A stretch of 32,086 nt of DNA. Source: JBBRCX01 sp038204465. Its GTDB lineage: Bacteria > Planctomycetota > Phycisphaerae > Tepidisphaerales > Tepidisphaeraceae. The notes below the pieces were generated by a model. The model was not told the DNA's origin, searched no databases, and saw only the letters and a list, made by a program, of their open reading frames with translations. The DNA lies in NCBI GenBank assembly GCA_038204465.1, contig JBBRCX010000054.1:1-32086 (forward strand), given 5' to 3'. Both the position numbers and the translations under genes were made by a program. Each line of letters starts with the position of its first letter. Within the stretch, counting starts at the first letter, position 1. Below, piece after piece: positions 9,113 to 17,476 of this stretch.

Positions 9113-9895
9113 CTACTGGGAATTGGGCGTCGCGCCCGGTGAGGGAGCGCCCTTCATGGACGGGGGCGGAGCGGGGAAGAGTTCCGGCACATCCTCGACG
9201 TACCAGCGGCCCGACGTCTTGAAGAGCTTCACCAGGTAACGGGAGGGCTCGTCGACTCCCTGGAATCGGAGGACGGCCTTCGTAAGGGCGAGAAGGTCGT
9301 CCGAATCAGCAACAGGCTCGAATTGAAAGTTGCCGTTGGAGCTCATGCCGACGACGGAGTGGCCGGCGAACTGCTGCATCGCGCGCCAGCGGGACTCGAA
9401 AGTAGGCCCGTCGAGGCGCTTGCGAAAAGCCGGGGAAAACAGCGCATAGGCATCGCCGTACCTGCCACCGCTGACGTATTCACCCATCTGCCGCACGAGG
9501 GTTTCGATGCTGCGACTGTCGGCGCGGGTGCGCATCGACTGGGTCGCCTTGTGCACGACCACGAAGCCAGCGGTGCCTAATGCCAGCAACAGCCCGAGGA
9601 CCGCCAGCGCAGTCCCGGACTGAGTACCGTTGCTGCGGCGGATCTGGCTCCAGGCGACCAGGCCGCAGACAAGCGCGACAAGTGGAATGACGAGCAGGAT
9701 GGGTGCGATCAACGCAAGAAGGCTGGCAACCCCCAGGAGGAAGGCCAGGATCGCGATGTTATTGATCGCGACGTACTCCTGGGTCGCGACGCCGGCCGTC
9801 GTCGACATCCAGTAGAGCGAGCTAAGCGGATCGGCGGGCGGCGCGTCGCGGCCGCCGCCGGGGCCGCTCGCCGATGGCGCCTTGAGGTCGGGCAT
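9113..9895 (-). CDS. Membrane protein with three TM segments and a C-terminal NTF2-like domain
   Basis: Predicted 260-residue protein of unknown function. A low-complexity Gly/Ala/Pro start (about 1-30) precedes two hydrophobic helices separated by a short Pro turn (AILAFLLGVASLLALIAP-ILLVIPLVALVCGLVAW, about 47-83), the short polar loop S-Q-I-R-R-S-N-G-T-Q-S-G that marks DUF4190-like proteins, and a third helix (about 97-116). The soluble C-terminal half (about 130-240) has the pattern Y-V-S-G-G-R-Y-G-D-A-Y-A-L-F-S-P-A-F-R followed by beta strands and W-Y-V-E-D, resembling SnoaL/DUF4864-type NTF2 folds. ATG 9895 is chosen over TTG 9910. The 193-base gap downstream has a 6-bp hairpin (9042-9057) without a T-tract. 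Confidence 0.7.
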   Translation of the reverse strand: MPDLKAPSASGPGGGRDAPPADPLSSLYWMSTTAGVATQEYVAINNIAILAFLLGVASLLALIAPILLVIPLVALVCGLVAWSQIRRSNGTQSGTALAVLGLLLALGTAGFVVVHKATQSMRTRADSRSIETLVRQMGEYVSGGRYGDAYALFSPAFRKRLDGPTFESRWRAMQQFAGHSVVGMSSNGNFQFEPVADSDDLLALTKAVLRFQGVDEPSRYLVKLFKTSGRWYVEDVPELFPAPPPSMKGAPSPGATPNSQ

Positions 9896-10024
9896 AAACT
9901 TCCGGTTCAAGCTGCGGGGCGAAGTCTTCCGATTTTGATTCAGCGGATCGGCGGATCGCCGGCCCGTTCGACGCTACTGTTGAAACGTCGATGTTTTCCC
10001 AACCGTTGCGAAGTTAAATCCGTC

Positions 10025-10210
10025 ATGAATAAACGTCAACTCATCGATGACATCCGCCGGTTCAATTCCACGGCTCAGCCACAGTTTCTGGCACAGTTTG
10101 ACGAGGGTGCGCTGAAGCAGTACCTGGAGCACCTCGAGAGCGCCCGCCGCAAGCATCTGCAGATCGCAGGATTTGTCCGCAGAGCACCGAAGCTGCGGCT
10201 CGTTTCCTAG
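10025..10210 (+). CDS. Small conserved-looking protein (61 aa)
   Basis: Short, mostly helical, basic protein beginning MNKRQLIDDIRRFNSTAQPQ and continuing through F-D-E-G-A-L-K-Q-Y-L-E-H-L. I recall similar small proteins in planctomycete genomes but know of no assigned function. The in-frame upstream extension (to 9935) looks non-coding, and the ATG at 10025 gives the coherent product. It stands alone, divergent from the membrane protein gene and convergent with a small lipoprotein gene, and is followed by a shared terminator. Its amphipathic helices and basic tail (VRRAPKLRLVS) could suit RNA or protein binding, but that is speculation. Confidence 0.6.
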   Translation: MNKRQLIDDIRRFNSTAQPQFLAQFDEGALKQYLEHLESARRKHLQIAGFVRRAPKLRLVS

Positions 10211-10250
10211 GGTTCATTTCCTGGCCGAGAGGCACGAAAACAATCTCCAA

Positions 10251-10300
10251 AAGAAAACGGCCCGCACTTCGACTCATCGAGGAGCGGTCCGGTCGCTTTT
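10251..10300. terminator. Bidirectional intrinsic terminator
   Basis: Stem CGGCCCGC (10258-10265) / GCGGTCCG (10284-10291), one mismatch, extended inward by CTTCGA/TCGAGG around a CTCA loop. On minus it is followed at once by TTTTCTTTT, ending the lipoprotein transcript. On plus GTCGCTTTTT follows, ending the 61-aa gene. Confidence 0.8.
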
Positions 10301-10316
10301 TGCGCCGAGTGGCGGA

Positions 10317-10520
10317 CTAGCGGATGTTCCAGATCGTCATCCGGCTTGCAGGCCTGAGCAGCATGATGGAGTCAAAGTCGTCAATAATCTGCTTGCGTTC
10401 GAAATCCCAGTTCCGGGCGATCATCTGGTCGCGCTCGCGCGCGCTGTAGGCTGGGGTGGCGCACCCGGCGGTGAACAGCGTTGATGCGATCAGCAGCGCG
10501 ATGAGGGGGAGGAGCTTCAT
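10317..10520 (-). CDS. Small lipoprotein (67 aa)
   Basis: The signal peptide MKLLPLIALLIASTLF is followed by the lipobox-like TAGC with Cys at residue 20, so the mature product is a lipid-anchored peptide of 48 residues. The mature part S-A-R-E-R-D-Q-M-I-A-R-N-W-D-F-E-R-K-Q is helical and highly charged, and ends L-L-R-P-A-S-R-M-T-I-W-N-I-R. I believe I have seen this pattern in other planctomycetes, without a known role. AGGAAGG lies about 8 bases before the ATG. It is followed by a strong terminator and lies 78 bases downstream of the YkgJ-type gene on the same strand, so the two may form one transcript. Confidence 0.75.
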   Translation of the reverse strand: MKLLPLIALLIASTLFTAGCATPAYSARERDQMIARNWDFERKQIIDDFDSIMLLRPASRMTIWNIR

Positions 10521-10598
10521 GGCTCGCCTTCCTGTTGAGAATACCTGGTGAGAACCGCAGCGAGGTGTGCTGACTTTACCAGCGCATCTCGCTCCCTG

Positions 10599-11108
10599 TC
10601 AAAATGATTCCGGGCTGGCGGACGGGGCGTGGCCCGCCAGGCCAAGCTCGCGCAGCGCCTGCCGCCACTCGACATACCGATAAGGCACGTTGTGGTGTTC
10701 ATGCAGCCGCTTCAGCTCTGTGTGGAAGCGCTCATACGCCTGTTGCTGCCACTGCGTGCTGGTGGCATCGCAGAGGAACATGCGGCAGCCGAAGGGCCGG
10801 ATCGCATGCACGCCGCACAGCCGGTTCACCTGGAACGGGCAGCCGGTGCCGTCCCAGGCCGCGGAGCGGGGGCCCATTTCTTGCGCGAGGTTCGTTACCT
10901 CATGAAGGAAGTTCGCCAGCTCCATGGTGGTGACGAACAGGCGATGGCCGAACTCTTCGAAGCGGCAGCAGCGCCCCGACGCGGAGCAGAGCGGGCGGCG
11001 AATGTCGATCTCGTCCTGAGCGGCCCGGTAGACGTCTTGCACCGCTCGACGCACCTCGGGACGGGCGGCGGCAGAACGGACAAGCGGTGCTAAGGATTGC
11101 TGGGACAC
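10599..11108 (-). CDS. YkgJ family cysteine cluster protein
   Basis: Predicted 169-residue cytoplasmic protein of the YkgJ type, which carries a conserved set of cysteines thought to bind zinc or an iron-sulfur centre. Visible ligands are C41 with the pair C47-C48 (LCSASGRCC), then GTGCPF...LCGVHAIRPFGCRMFLC in the second half, where R-P-F-G-C-R is the family box (usually R-P-x-x-C-R). The reaction is unknown for the family. The start is a GTG at 11108; no ATG or clear Shine-Dalgarno was found nearby. It is divergent from pyruvate carboxylase with a 145-base gap and precedes a small lipoprotein gene on the same strand. Confidence 0.85.
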   Translation of the reverse strand: MSQQSLAPLVRSAAARPEVRRAVQDVYRAAQDEIDIRRPLCSASGRCCRFEEFGHRLFVTTMELANFLHEVTNLAQEMGPRSAAWDGTGCPFQVNRLCGVHAIRPFGCRMFLCDATSTQWQQQAYERFHTELKRLHEHHNVPYRYVEWRQALRELGLAGHAPSASPESF

Positions 11109-11158
11109 GGTGCGTTTTGGGGCAGTCTCTTTCGATCCGCAAGCCCGCGGCTGGCTGC

Positions 11159-11186
11159 TTGCAAATCATAGGGGCTTTACCACAAT
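11159..11186 (+). promoter_or_regulatory. Candidate promoter of pyc
   Basis: TTGCAA (11159-11164), 16-base spacer, CACAAT (11181-11186), then a GC-rich stretch. The -10 is weak (four of six consensus bases). The geometry matches the promoters proposed for lysC and for the DUF47-pit operon, which is the main support. Confidence 0.35.
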
Positions 11187-11253
11187 ACCGCCCGTCACCG
11201 GCCGATCAAACCCCCGGTCTGCCCTTCGGCGCCGCCACCCTCACGGACACCGC

Positions 11254-14200
11254 ATGCGCAAGTTGCTGGTCGCCAACCGAAGTGAAATCGCGATCCGCGT
11301 TTTCCGCTCGGCGACCGAACTGGGGATCGGGACGGTTGCGATCTACACCTACGAAGATCGCTTCAGTCTCCATCGATTCAAGGCGGATGAGTCGTATCAG
11401 GTGGGCCCGCCGGAGGGCGGAGCGCCGGTCAAAGGCTATCTCGACATCGCGAACCTTATTGCCGTTGCGCGCGAGCACGGGGTTGACGCGATCCATCCGG
11501 GGTATGGATTTCTGGCTGAGAGCGCGGACCTCGCGCGGCAGTGCGCTGCCAACGGCATCACGTTCATTGGGCCTACCGCGGAACTGCTCGATACTTTTGG
11601 CGACAAGACGGCGGCCAAGCGGCTCGCGAAGCAGAACGACGTCCCCACGCTGAGCGGCACGGAGCACGGGCTGAGCGACCCGGCGGGGGTGCGCTCGGCG
11701 GCGAAGCAGTTCGGCTATCCGATCATCATCAAGGCGAGCTTCGGCGGCGGCGGGCGCGGCATGCGCGTCGTCAAGAACCCGGACGAGCTGGCGAGCAAAC
11801 TCGAAGAGGCGCAGCGCGAAGCCGGGGCCGCCTTCGGACGCGGCGAAGTTTTCGTCGAGCGCTACATCGCCCGCGCAAAGCACATCGAAGTTCAGGTGCT
11901 GGGCGATGCGCACGGCAACCTCGTGCACCTGTGGGAACGCGACTGCTCCGTGCAGCGGCGGCACCAGAAGGTGGTCGAAGTAGCTCCAAGCATCGATCTG
12001 CCGCGCGAACTGCGGCAGCGAATCTGCGATGCCGCGGTGCGGCTCTGCAAGGCGGCGAACTATCGCAACGCGGGAACGGTCGAATTCCTGCTGGACCTGG
12101 ATCGCGGCGATTTCTTCTTCATCGAGGTGAACCCGCGCATTCAGGTCGAACACACGGTGACCGAAGTGGTTACCGGCATCGACATCGTAAAGAGCCAGAT
12201 TCTGGTGGCGCAGGGTCACAAGCTGCATGACCCGCCCCTGAACATTCCGCCGCAGGATGAGATCCACAGCAACGGCTATGCGATCCAGTGCCGGATCACC
12301 ACGGAAGACCCGACCAATCACTTCATTCCCGATTACGGGCGGCTGACCACCTACCGCTCGCCCGGCGGGTTCGCGGTGAGACTGGACGGCGGCAACGGGT
12401 TTGGCGGCGCGGTCATCACTCCGTATTTCGACTCGCTGCTCGTGAAGGTCACCACCTGGGGATCGACGTTCGAGGAAAGCATCCGGCGGATGGACCGATC
12501 GCTGCGCGAGTTCCGCGTGCGCGGCGTGAAGACGAACATCCCCTTTCTCGAGAATCTGATCCGCCACCCGGCATTCGTCAGCGGAAGCGCGACGACGGCC
12601 TTCATCGATCGCACGCCGGAGCTTTTTACTTTCCGTCTGCGGCGCGATCGCGCGACGAAGATCCTCAGTTATCTGGGCGACGTGATCATCAACGGGCAGC
12701 CCTCAGTGAAGGGAAAATTCGACCCCAAGCGCGAATTGCCCGACCCGATCCTGCCGGAGTATCCGAAGGGAACGGCGCCGCCGCCTGGATTGAGGCACAA
12801 GCTTCTGGAGCTGGGGCCCGAGAAGTTCGCGGCGTGGGCGCGCAAGCACAAGCCGCTGCTGATGACCGACACCACGATGCGCGACGCGCACCAGTCGCTG
12901 CTGGCGACGCGGGTGCGCAGCCACGACCTGCTGGCGATCGCCGACGCGGTGGCGCATCTGGCGCCAGGGTTGTTCAGCCTGGAGATGTGGGGCGGGGCGA
13001 CGTTCGACACCGCGATGCGCTTCCTGGCGGAAGACCCATGGGACCGGCTCGATCAGCTCCGCGGGCGCATCCCCAACATCCCCTTCCAGATGCTGCTGCG
13101 GGCCAGCAACGCGGTGGGCTATACCAACTATCCGGACAACGTCGTCCGCGAATTCGTCAAGAGCAGCGCGGAGCACGGCATCGATGTCTTCCGCATCTTC
13201 GACTCGCTCAACTGGGTCGAGAACATGAGGATCGCGATCGACGCGGTGCGCGAACAGACCTCGGCGCTGTGCGAAGCCGCGATCTGCTACACGGGCGACA
13301 TCCTCGACCCGAAGCGCACCAAGTACAGCCTGCAATATTACGTGAAGATGGCCAAGGAGCTCGTGCGCGCCGGCACGCACGTCCTCGGCATCAAGGACAT
13401 GGCCGGGCTGTGCAAGCCCTACGCGGCGTACGCGCTGGTGAAGGCGCTGCGCGACGAGGTTGACGTTCCGATTCACTTCCACACCCACGATACCAGCGGC
13501 ATCAATGCGGGAAGCATCCTGCGCGCCTCCGATGCCGGCGTGGATGTTGCGGACGCGGCGCTGGCCAGCATGAGCGGGATGACCAGCCAACCGAATCTCA
13601 ATTCAATCGTCGCAGCCCTGGCGCACACGCCGCGGGAGACCGGGCTCGACCTGCACGCGCTGAACCGGCTCAGCGATTACTGGGAAGCGGTGCGCGAGTT
13701 TTATTATCCGTTCGAGGAGAACATCAAGTCGGGGACGGCCGAGGTGTACGAGCATGAAATGCCGGGCGGGCAATACACCAACCTGCGGCAGCAAGCCAAG
13801 AGCCTGGGACTGGAGGGACGCTGGCGGGAGATCGCGGCCGCTTATGCGCAGGTGAACGAGATGTTCGGCGACATCGTCAAGGTGACGCCCTCCAGCAAGG
13901 TGGTGGGCGACCTGGCGCTGTTCATGGTGACCAACGGGCTGTCGGCGATGGACGTGCTGGCCCCCAAGGCCAAGCTGACGTTTCCCCGGAGCGTCGTCGA
14001 GATGATGCAGGGGATGCTGGGGCAGCCGGAGGGCGGTTGGCCGAAGGTTTTGCAAAAGATCATCCTCGATTCCGCGGGGGCCAAGGCGGCGAAGGCCAGG
14101 CCCGGGGCGAAGATGCCGAAGGTGGATCTTGCGAGAGTGAAGGACGAGCTTGCGCAGAAGACGCATTCGCAGCCGCGCGACGTCGATGTACTCTCCTACC

Positions 14201-14709
14201 TGATGTACCCGCAGGTGTACCTCGATTACGAGAAGCACCTGAAGCAATATGACAACACCAGCGTCATCCCCACGCCGGCTTTTCTATATGGGCTGCAGAG
14301 CGGCGAGGAAATTTCGGTTGAGATCGAGCCGGGCAAGACGCTAATCATCAAGTATCTGACGACAGGCGATCCGCGCGAGGACGGCATGCGGACGGTGTTC
14401 TTCGAATTGAACGGCCAGCCGCGTGAAGTGAATGTGCCGGACCGGGCGCTGGAGGGCAACCTGCACAAGCACCCGAAGGCCGATCCCGAAGACCCGAAGC
14501 ACGTGGCGGCGCCGATGCCCGGGAAGGTATCGACGGTTGCGGTGGCGAAGGGGCAGAGCGTGAAGAGCGGGGAGCGGCTGTTGTCGATCGAAGCGATGAA
14601 GATGGAGACGGCGGTCTACTCACCGCGCGACGCCAGAGTCGCCGACGTGCTGGTAAAGCCCGGGTCGACGGTCAGCGCGCGCGACCTGCTGGTCGTACTG
14701 GAAGGATGA
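11254..14709 (+). CDS. pyc: Pyruvate carboxylase
   Basis: Biotin enzyme that makes oxaloacetate from pyruvate, bicarbonate and ATP (anaplerosis); cytoplasmic. The 1,151-residue single chain has the full domain order: biotin carboxylase (about 1-455, opening KLLVANRSEIAIRV; ATP-grasp glycine loop FGGGGRGMRVV from residue 163; EVNPRIQVEHTVTE), carboxyltransferase (from about 535, DTTMRDAHQS at 539-548; metal/carboxy-lysine K714 in GIKDMAGLCKP; HFHTHDTSG), the PYC-specific central domain, and a C-terminal biotinyl domain with biotin on K1116 (EAMKMET). ATG 11254 is chosen because family members begin at this KLL(V/I)ANR motif; an upstream in-frame ATG at 11110 would add 48 unrelated residues. 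The biotin ligase gene follows within 100 bases. Confidence 0.97.
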   Translation: MRKLLVANRSEIAIRVFRSATELGIGTVAIYTYEDRFSLHRFKADESYQVGPPEGGAPVKGYLDIANLIAVAREHGVDAIHPGYGFLAESADLARQCAANGITFIGPTAELLDTFGDKTAAKRLAKQNDVPTLSGTEHGLSDPAGVRSAAKQFGYPIIIKASFGGGGRGMRVVKNPDELASKLEEAQREAGAAFGRGEVFVERYIARAKHIEVQVLGDAHGNLVHLWERDCSVQRRHQKVVEVAPSIDLPRELRQRICDAAVRLCKAANYRNAGTVEFLLDLDRGDFFFIEVNPRIQVEHTVTEVVTGIDIVKSQILVAQGHKLHDPPLNIPPQDEIHSNGYAIQCRITTEDPTNHFIPDYGRLTTYRSPGGFAVRLDGGNGFGGAVITPYFDSLLVKVTTWGSTFEESIRRMDRSLREFRVRGVKTNIPFLENLIRHPAFVSGSATTAFIDRTPELFTFRLRRDRATKILSYLGDVIINGQPSVKGKFDPKRELPDPILPEYPKGTAPPPGLRHKLLELGPEKFAAWARKHKPLLMTDTTMRDAHQSLLATRVRSHDLLAIADAVAHLAPGLFSLEMWGGATFDTAMRFLAEDPWDRLDQLRGRIPNIPFQMLLRASNAVGYTNYPDNVVREFVKSSAEHGIDVFRIFDSLNWVENMRIAIDAVREQTSALCEAAICYTGDILDPKRTKYSLQYYVKMAKELVRAGTHVLGIKDMAGLCKPYAAYALVKALRDEVDVPIHFHTHDTSGINAGSILRASDAGVDVADAALASMSGMTSQPNLNSIVAALAHTPRETGLDLHALNRLSDYWEAVREFYYPFEENIKSGTAEVYEHEMPGGQYTNLRQQAKSLGLEGRWREIAAAYAQVNEMFGDIVKVTPSSKVVGDLALFMVTNGLSAMDVLAPKAKLTFPRSVVEMMQGMLGQPEGGWPKVLQKIILDSAGAKAAKARPGAKMPKVDLARVKDELAQKTHSQPRDVDVLSYLMYPQVYLDYEKHLKQYDNTSVIPTPAFLYGLQSGEEISVEIEPGKTLIIKYLTTGDPREDGMRTVFFELNGQPREVNVPDRALEGNLHKHPKADPEDPKHVAAPMPGKVSTVAVAKGQSVKSGERLLSIEAMKMETAVYSPRDARVADVLVKPGSTVSARDLLVVLEG

Positions 14710-14803
14710 GGGCGTGGGACGAAGCAGGTTATCACGAGGGCGCGGCGGCGCAGGGGGACAGAAGGGATTTGTTGTCGCCAGCGGACGGGTGCGGCAGGTC
14801 GAC

Positions 14804-15592
14804 ATGGCCCGACGCAGGGGAATGACGGGTGCGGATTCGTTCGATCTCCGCCGACTTCGCAGCGGAATCAAACCGCTTCGTCTTTACTGGTATCCCCGGC
14901 TGCGCAGCACGAACGATCAAGCGGCGGCGATGCGCAAGCGCGGAGATCTCTTCGCGCCCGCGGTGGTGCTGAGTGGGCGGCAGACGGCCGGGCGCGGGCG
15001 CGGTAGCCATGTCTGGTGGTCCGGGCCGGGATGCCTCACGGTCACGTTTGTGTTTCCGATCGATGAGCAGCTACATCCACACCACTTGCCGTTGATCGCG
15101 GGGTTGGCCGTGCGGAACGCGGCCGCTGAGCTGTCTGGCGACGACGGCGTTGGATTGAAGTGGCCGAACGACCTGCTTTTTGCGGGGCGCAAGCTTGGCG
15201 GGCTCTTGTGCGAGCGGGCGTGGAAGGCGGACCTGGTGGGGCTGGGGCTTAACGTGAATCTGAATCCTGGCGAGGCGCCGAAGGAACTGCGCGGGCGCGT
15301 GGTTTCGCTGAACGAGATCAAGGGTTCGCGGCTGGATCTCACGGACACGCTGATCACGATCGCGCACCACCTGCACGGGATGTGGAAGGGAAGGCCGGGG
15401 TATCCCTTCGCGGCGGCTTTGAAGGACTATGACGCGCACCATGCGCTGATTGGCCGGCGGGTGACCGTCAGCAACGGTGACGAGCGATCCGTTTCCGGGC
15501 GCTGCGAAGGATTGGACGAGATGGGGCGGCTGCTGCTGCGGGAAGGATCGATGCTGCGCCGAGTGATCTCTGGGCAGGTGAAGGTCATGTAG
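14804..15592 (+). CDS. birA: Biotin--[acetyl-CoA-carboxylase] ligase
   Basis: Attaches biotin to the lysine of carboxylase carrier domains via biotinyl-AMP. Visible motifs are STNDQA, the biotin/ATP loop Q-T-A-G-R-G-R-G-S, the core K-W-P-N-D-L-L-F-A-G-R-K-L-G-G-L-L-C-E, and the GLGLNVN strand, then a small C-terminal SH3-like domain (V-T-V-S-N-G-D). The loop reads GRGRGSHVWW where many ligases have GRGRRGRxW. At 262 residues it lacks the N-terminal helix-turn-helix of E. coli BirA, so it should be a pure ligase and not a repressor. ATG 14804 (AGG about 6 bases upstream) is preferred; ATG 14822 is an alternative with its AGGGGA too close. It sits 94 bases after pyc, very likely in one operon with its substrate. 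Confidence 0.93.
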   Translation: MARRRGMTGADSFDLRRLRSGIKPLRLYWYPRLRSTNDQAAAMRKRGDLFAPAVVLSGRQTAGRGRGSHVWWSGPGCLTVTFVFPIDEQLHPHHLPLIAGLAVRNAAAELSGDDGVGLKWPNDLLFAGRKLGGLLCERAWKADLVGLGLNVNLNPGEAPKELRGRVVSLNEIKGSRLDLTDTLITIAHHLHGMWKGRPGYPFAAALKDYDAHHALIGRRVTVSNGDERSVSGRCEGLDEMGRLLLREGSMLRRVISGQVKVM

Positions 15593-15666
15593 CAGCGAGG
15601 CAATTATCGCCGGGCTGCCAACCCAGCGCGACGCGTTTCACCCCCTGCGAGCCCGTTGCATCTGTT

Positions 15667-16914
15667 ATGACGGGACAACGCTTCAATATCTTCCAGAATC
15701 TAGCGCGGGAGTGGGAGGCAGTGCACCCGTACAACGCGGGTCAGGCGATGCGCATCGCGGGAGATGCGGATGTTGCGGCGCTAGCGGCGAGTTGGATGGA
15801 CGTGAGCGAAGCCGCTGGACTGTCCGATCGGTTCGGAGTCAGCGCGGTTGAAGAAGCTCGAGACATTGGCCTGGAGCGGCATTTCACGCGGGGGCTCAAT
15901 CTTCCATTCCCAGAAGGTTCCAGGCCCTTCCGCCCCTTCATCATCCGGCAGACCGATTCGTTCTGGATGGGGATGATCTATCGGCACTGCATCGCCGACA
16001 GCGTTGCGATACGGAGTCTGATGCGCGCGTGGTTCATGCGATTGCTGGATCCGTCATGCGAGCTAGAGCCGCTGTCCTGGCCCGCGCGCGGGTACCGGCA
16101 ATTCCTCATCGGCAGCGGACGATTGGATCCGCTACAGACGCCGCTGATGTTGCTGCGCCGGTATTCACAGATGCGGCGGGCACGCAAGATCCACACGTGC
16201 GGGCCGCTGGATTATCCGGTTCGCGTGCGCCTGTTTGAGCTGGTGGAGGGACTGATACCCCGCCTGCGGGAATATGCGCATCGCAGGCAGGTGAAACTGA
16301 CAGACGTTTTTCTGGCGGCCTTGCTTGCGGCGGCGGCCAGGCTCGTTCCTGCGCAGCACCGCAGCGATCGCACAGGCGTTGCGGTGGGATCGATCGTCGA
16401 TCTGAGAAACGAGTTGAGCGCGCGCGACCGCGATACATTCGGGCTGTTTCTCGGGTTTGACACCGTGCAATGCGCCGCGCGGCAAGCGGCGGATTGGCCA
16501 CGGCTGGCCCAAACCGTGTCGGCGCAGACGTGTAGGGGTCGAAAGAATGGCCGGGCGGCGGCCAGCGCGCTATGGATGGGTGCGGCGGCGCTCGCCGGGC
16601 GATTCACCGCGCGGCAGCGACTCTATGACTTATACCGAAAGGAACTGCCGCTGCTCGCGGGGATCAGCAACGTGAACCTGAACGAGACATGGGTAGCGGA
16701 GCGGCGCCCGCGGGCGATCCTGGAGTATCTTCGAGTCTCGCCGACCGGCCCCATGGTTCCGGCGGTGCTAAGCCTTACCACATTCGGAGACGCGCTGCGC
16801 GTGGCGATGACCTACCGCACCGCGCTGATCAACGACTGGACCGCCGGCGAGTTGGTCGGGATGTTCGTGCGCCGACTGCGCGATTGCGCGGTTGACAACT
16901 CAGGTGTAAAGTGA
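15667..16914 (+). CDS. Condensation-domain-like / CoA-dependent acyltransferase superfamily protein
   Basis: Predicted 415-residue soluble protein that I place in the chloramphenicol-acetyltransferase-like superfamily (NRPS condensation, PapA and WS/DGAT types). Support: Y-R-H-C-I-A-D-S with the HxxxD pattern at H107 and D111, followed by a helix (IRSLMRAW); a central segment K-L-T-D-V-F-L-A-A-L-L-A-A-A; then V-G-S-I-V-D-L-R-N-E-L with F-G-L-F-L-G-F (about 241-260), the position of the DLR.../NFG.. region. The usual first His of HHxxxDG is Arg106, and Gly after Asp is Ser. There is no carrier protein or adenylation domain nearby, so a stand-alone acyl transfer to a lipid or small molecule is plausible. 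It follows birA by 75 bases. Substrates unknown. Confidence 0.6.
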   Translation: MTGQRFNIFQNLAREWEAVHPYNAGQAMRIAGDADVAALAASWMDVSEAAGLSDRFGVSAVEEARDIGLERHFTRGLNLPFPEGSRPFRPFIIRQTDSFWMGMIYRHCIADSVAIRSLMRAWFMRLLDPSCELEPLSWPARGYRQFLIGSGRLDPLQTPLMLLRRYSQMRRARKIHTCGPLDYPVRVRLFELVEGLIPRLREYAHRRQVKLTDVFLAALLAAAARLVPAQHRSDRTGVAVGSIVDLRNELSARDRDTFGLFLGFDTVQCAARQAADWPRLAQTVSAQTCRGRKNGRAAASALWMGAAALAGRFTARQRLYDLYRKELPLLAGISNVNLNETWVAERRPRAILEYLRVSPTGPMVPAVLSLTTFGDALRVAMTYRTALINDWTAGELVGMFVRRLRDCAVDNSGVK

Positions 16915-16993
16915 AGGCTACGACTCGCGCACCCGGACGCGGGCGGGTGGCGCGCGCCGCGAATACCAACGCCCCGCTTCAACCGGAGACGCA

Positions 16994-17476
16994 ATGGCCA
17001 AGCAGTATTCCGCCCCGCCGAAGATGTCGATCGATCAAGCCAGGAACTACAGCGCCACGTTCGACACGTCGCGCGGCCAGATCGTCTGCGAGTTGTATGC
17101 CAGGGACGCGCCCAACACGGTGAGCAACTTCGTCTTTCTCGCACGCGAGGGGTTCTACGACGGCACGAAGTTCCATCGCGTGATCGAGGACTTCATGATT
17201 CAGGGGGGAGACCCCCAGGGAACCGGCATGGGCGGGCCGGGCTACAAGTTTGCGGACGAGCTGACAAACAACCCGCGCAAGCACAAGGTGGGATCGCTCT
17301 CCATGGCCAACGCCGGGCCGAACACCAACGGCAGCCAGTTCTTCATCACCCATATCGCCACCGATTGGCTCAATGGCAAGCACACCGTGTTCGGCCAGGT
17401 AAAGAGCGGCCAAGACGTGGTCAACAAGGTGCAGAAGGGCGACACGCTAAACAAGCTGACGATTGAAGAAAGCTAA
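16994..17476 (+). CDS. Peptidyl-prolyl cis-trans isomerase, cyclophilin type
   Basis: Catalyses isomerisation of prolyl peptide bonds. The 160-residue protein is a single cyclophilin domain with the hallmark segments F-H-R-V-I-E-D-F-M-I-Q-G-G-D (catalytic Arg), G-S-L-S-M-A-N-A-G-P-N-T-N-G-S-Q-F-F-I-T, and L-N-G-K-H-T-V-F-G-Q-V. No signal peptide is visible, so it is cytoplasmic (PpiB-like). GGAG lies 5-6 bases before the ATG at 16994. It is 79 bases after the acyltransferase gene; a TTGACA at 16892-16897 could be the -35 of its own promoter, but no good -10 follows. Its TAA overlaps the stop codon of the convergent plsC gene. Confidence 0.95.
   Translation: MAKQYSAPPKMSIDQARNYSATFDTSRGQIVCELYARDAPNTVSNFVFLAREGFYDGTKFHRVIEDFMIQGGDPQGTGMGGPGYKFADELTNNPRKHKVGSLSMANAGPNTNGSQFFITHIATDWLNGKHTVFGQVKSGQDVVNKVQKGDTLNKLTIEES

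Noticed and set aside
11206..12567. 453-codon minus frame opposite pyruvate carboxylase
   Set aside because: It lies wholly within the strongly conserved pyc gene and shows no coherent domain.
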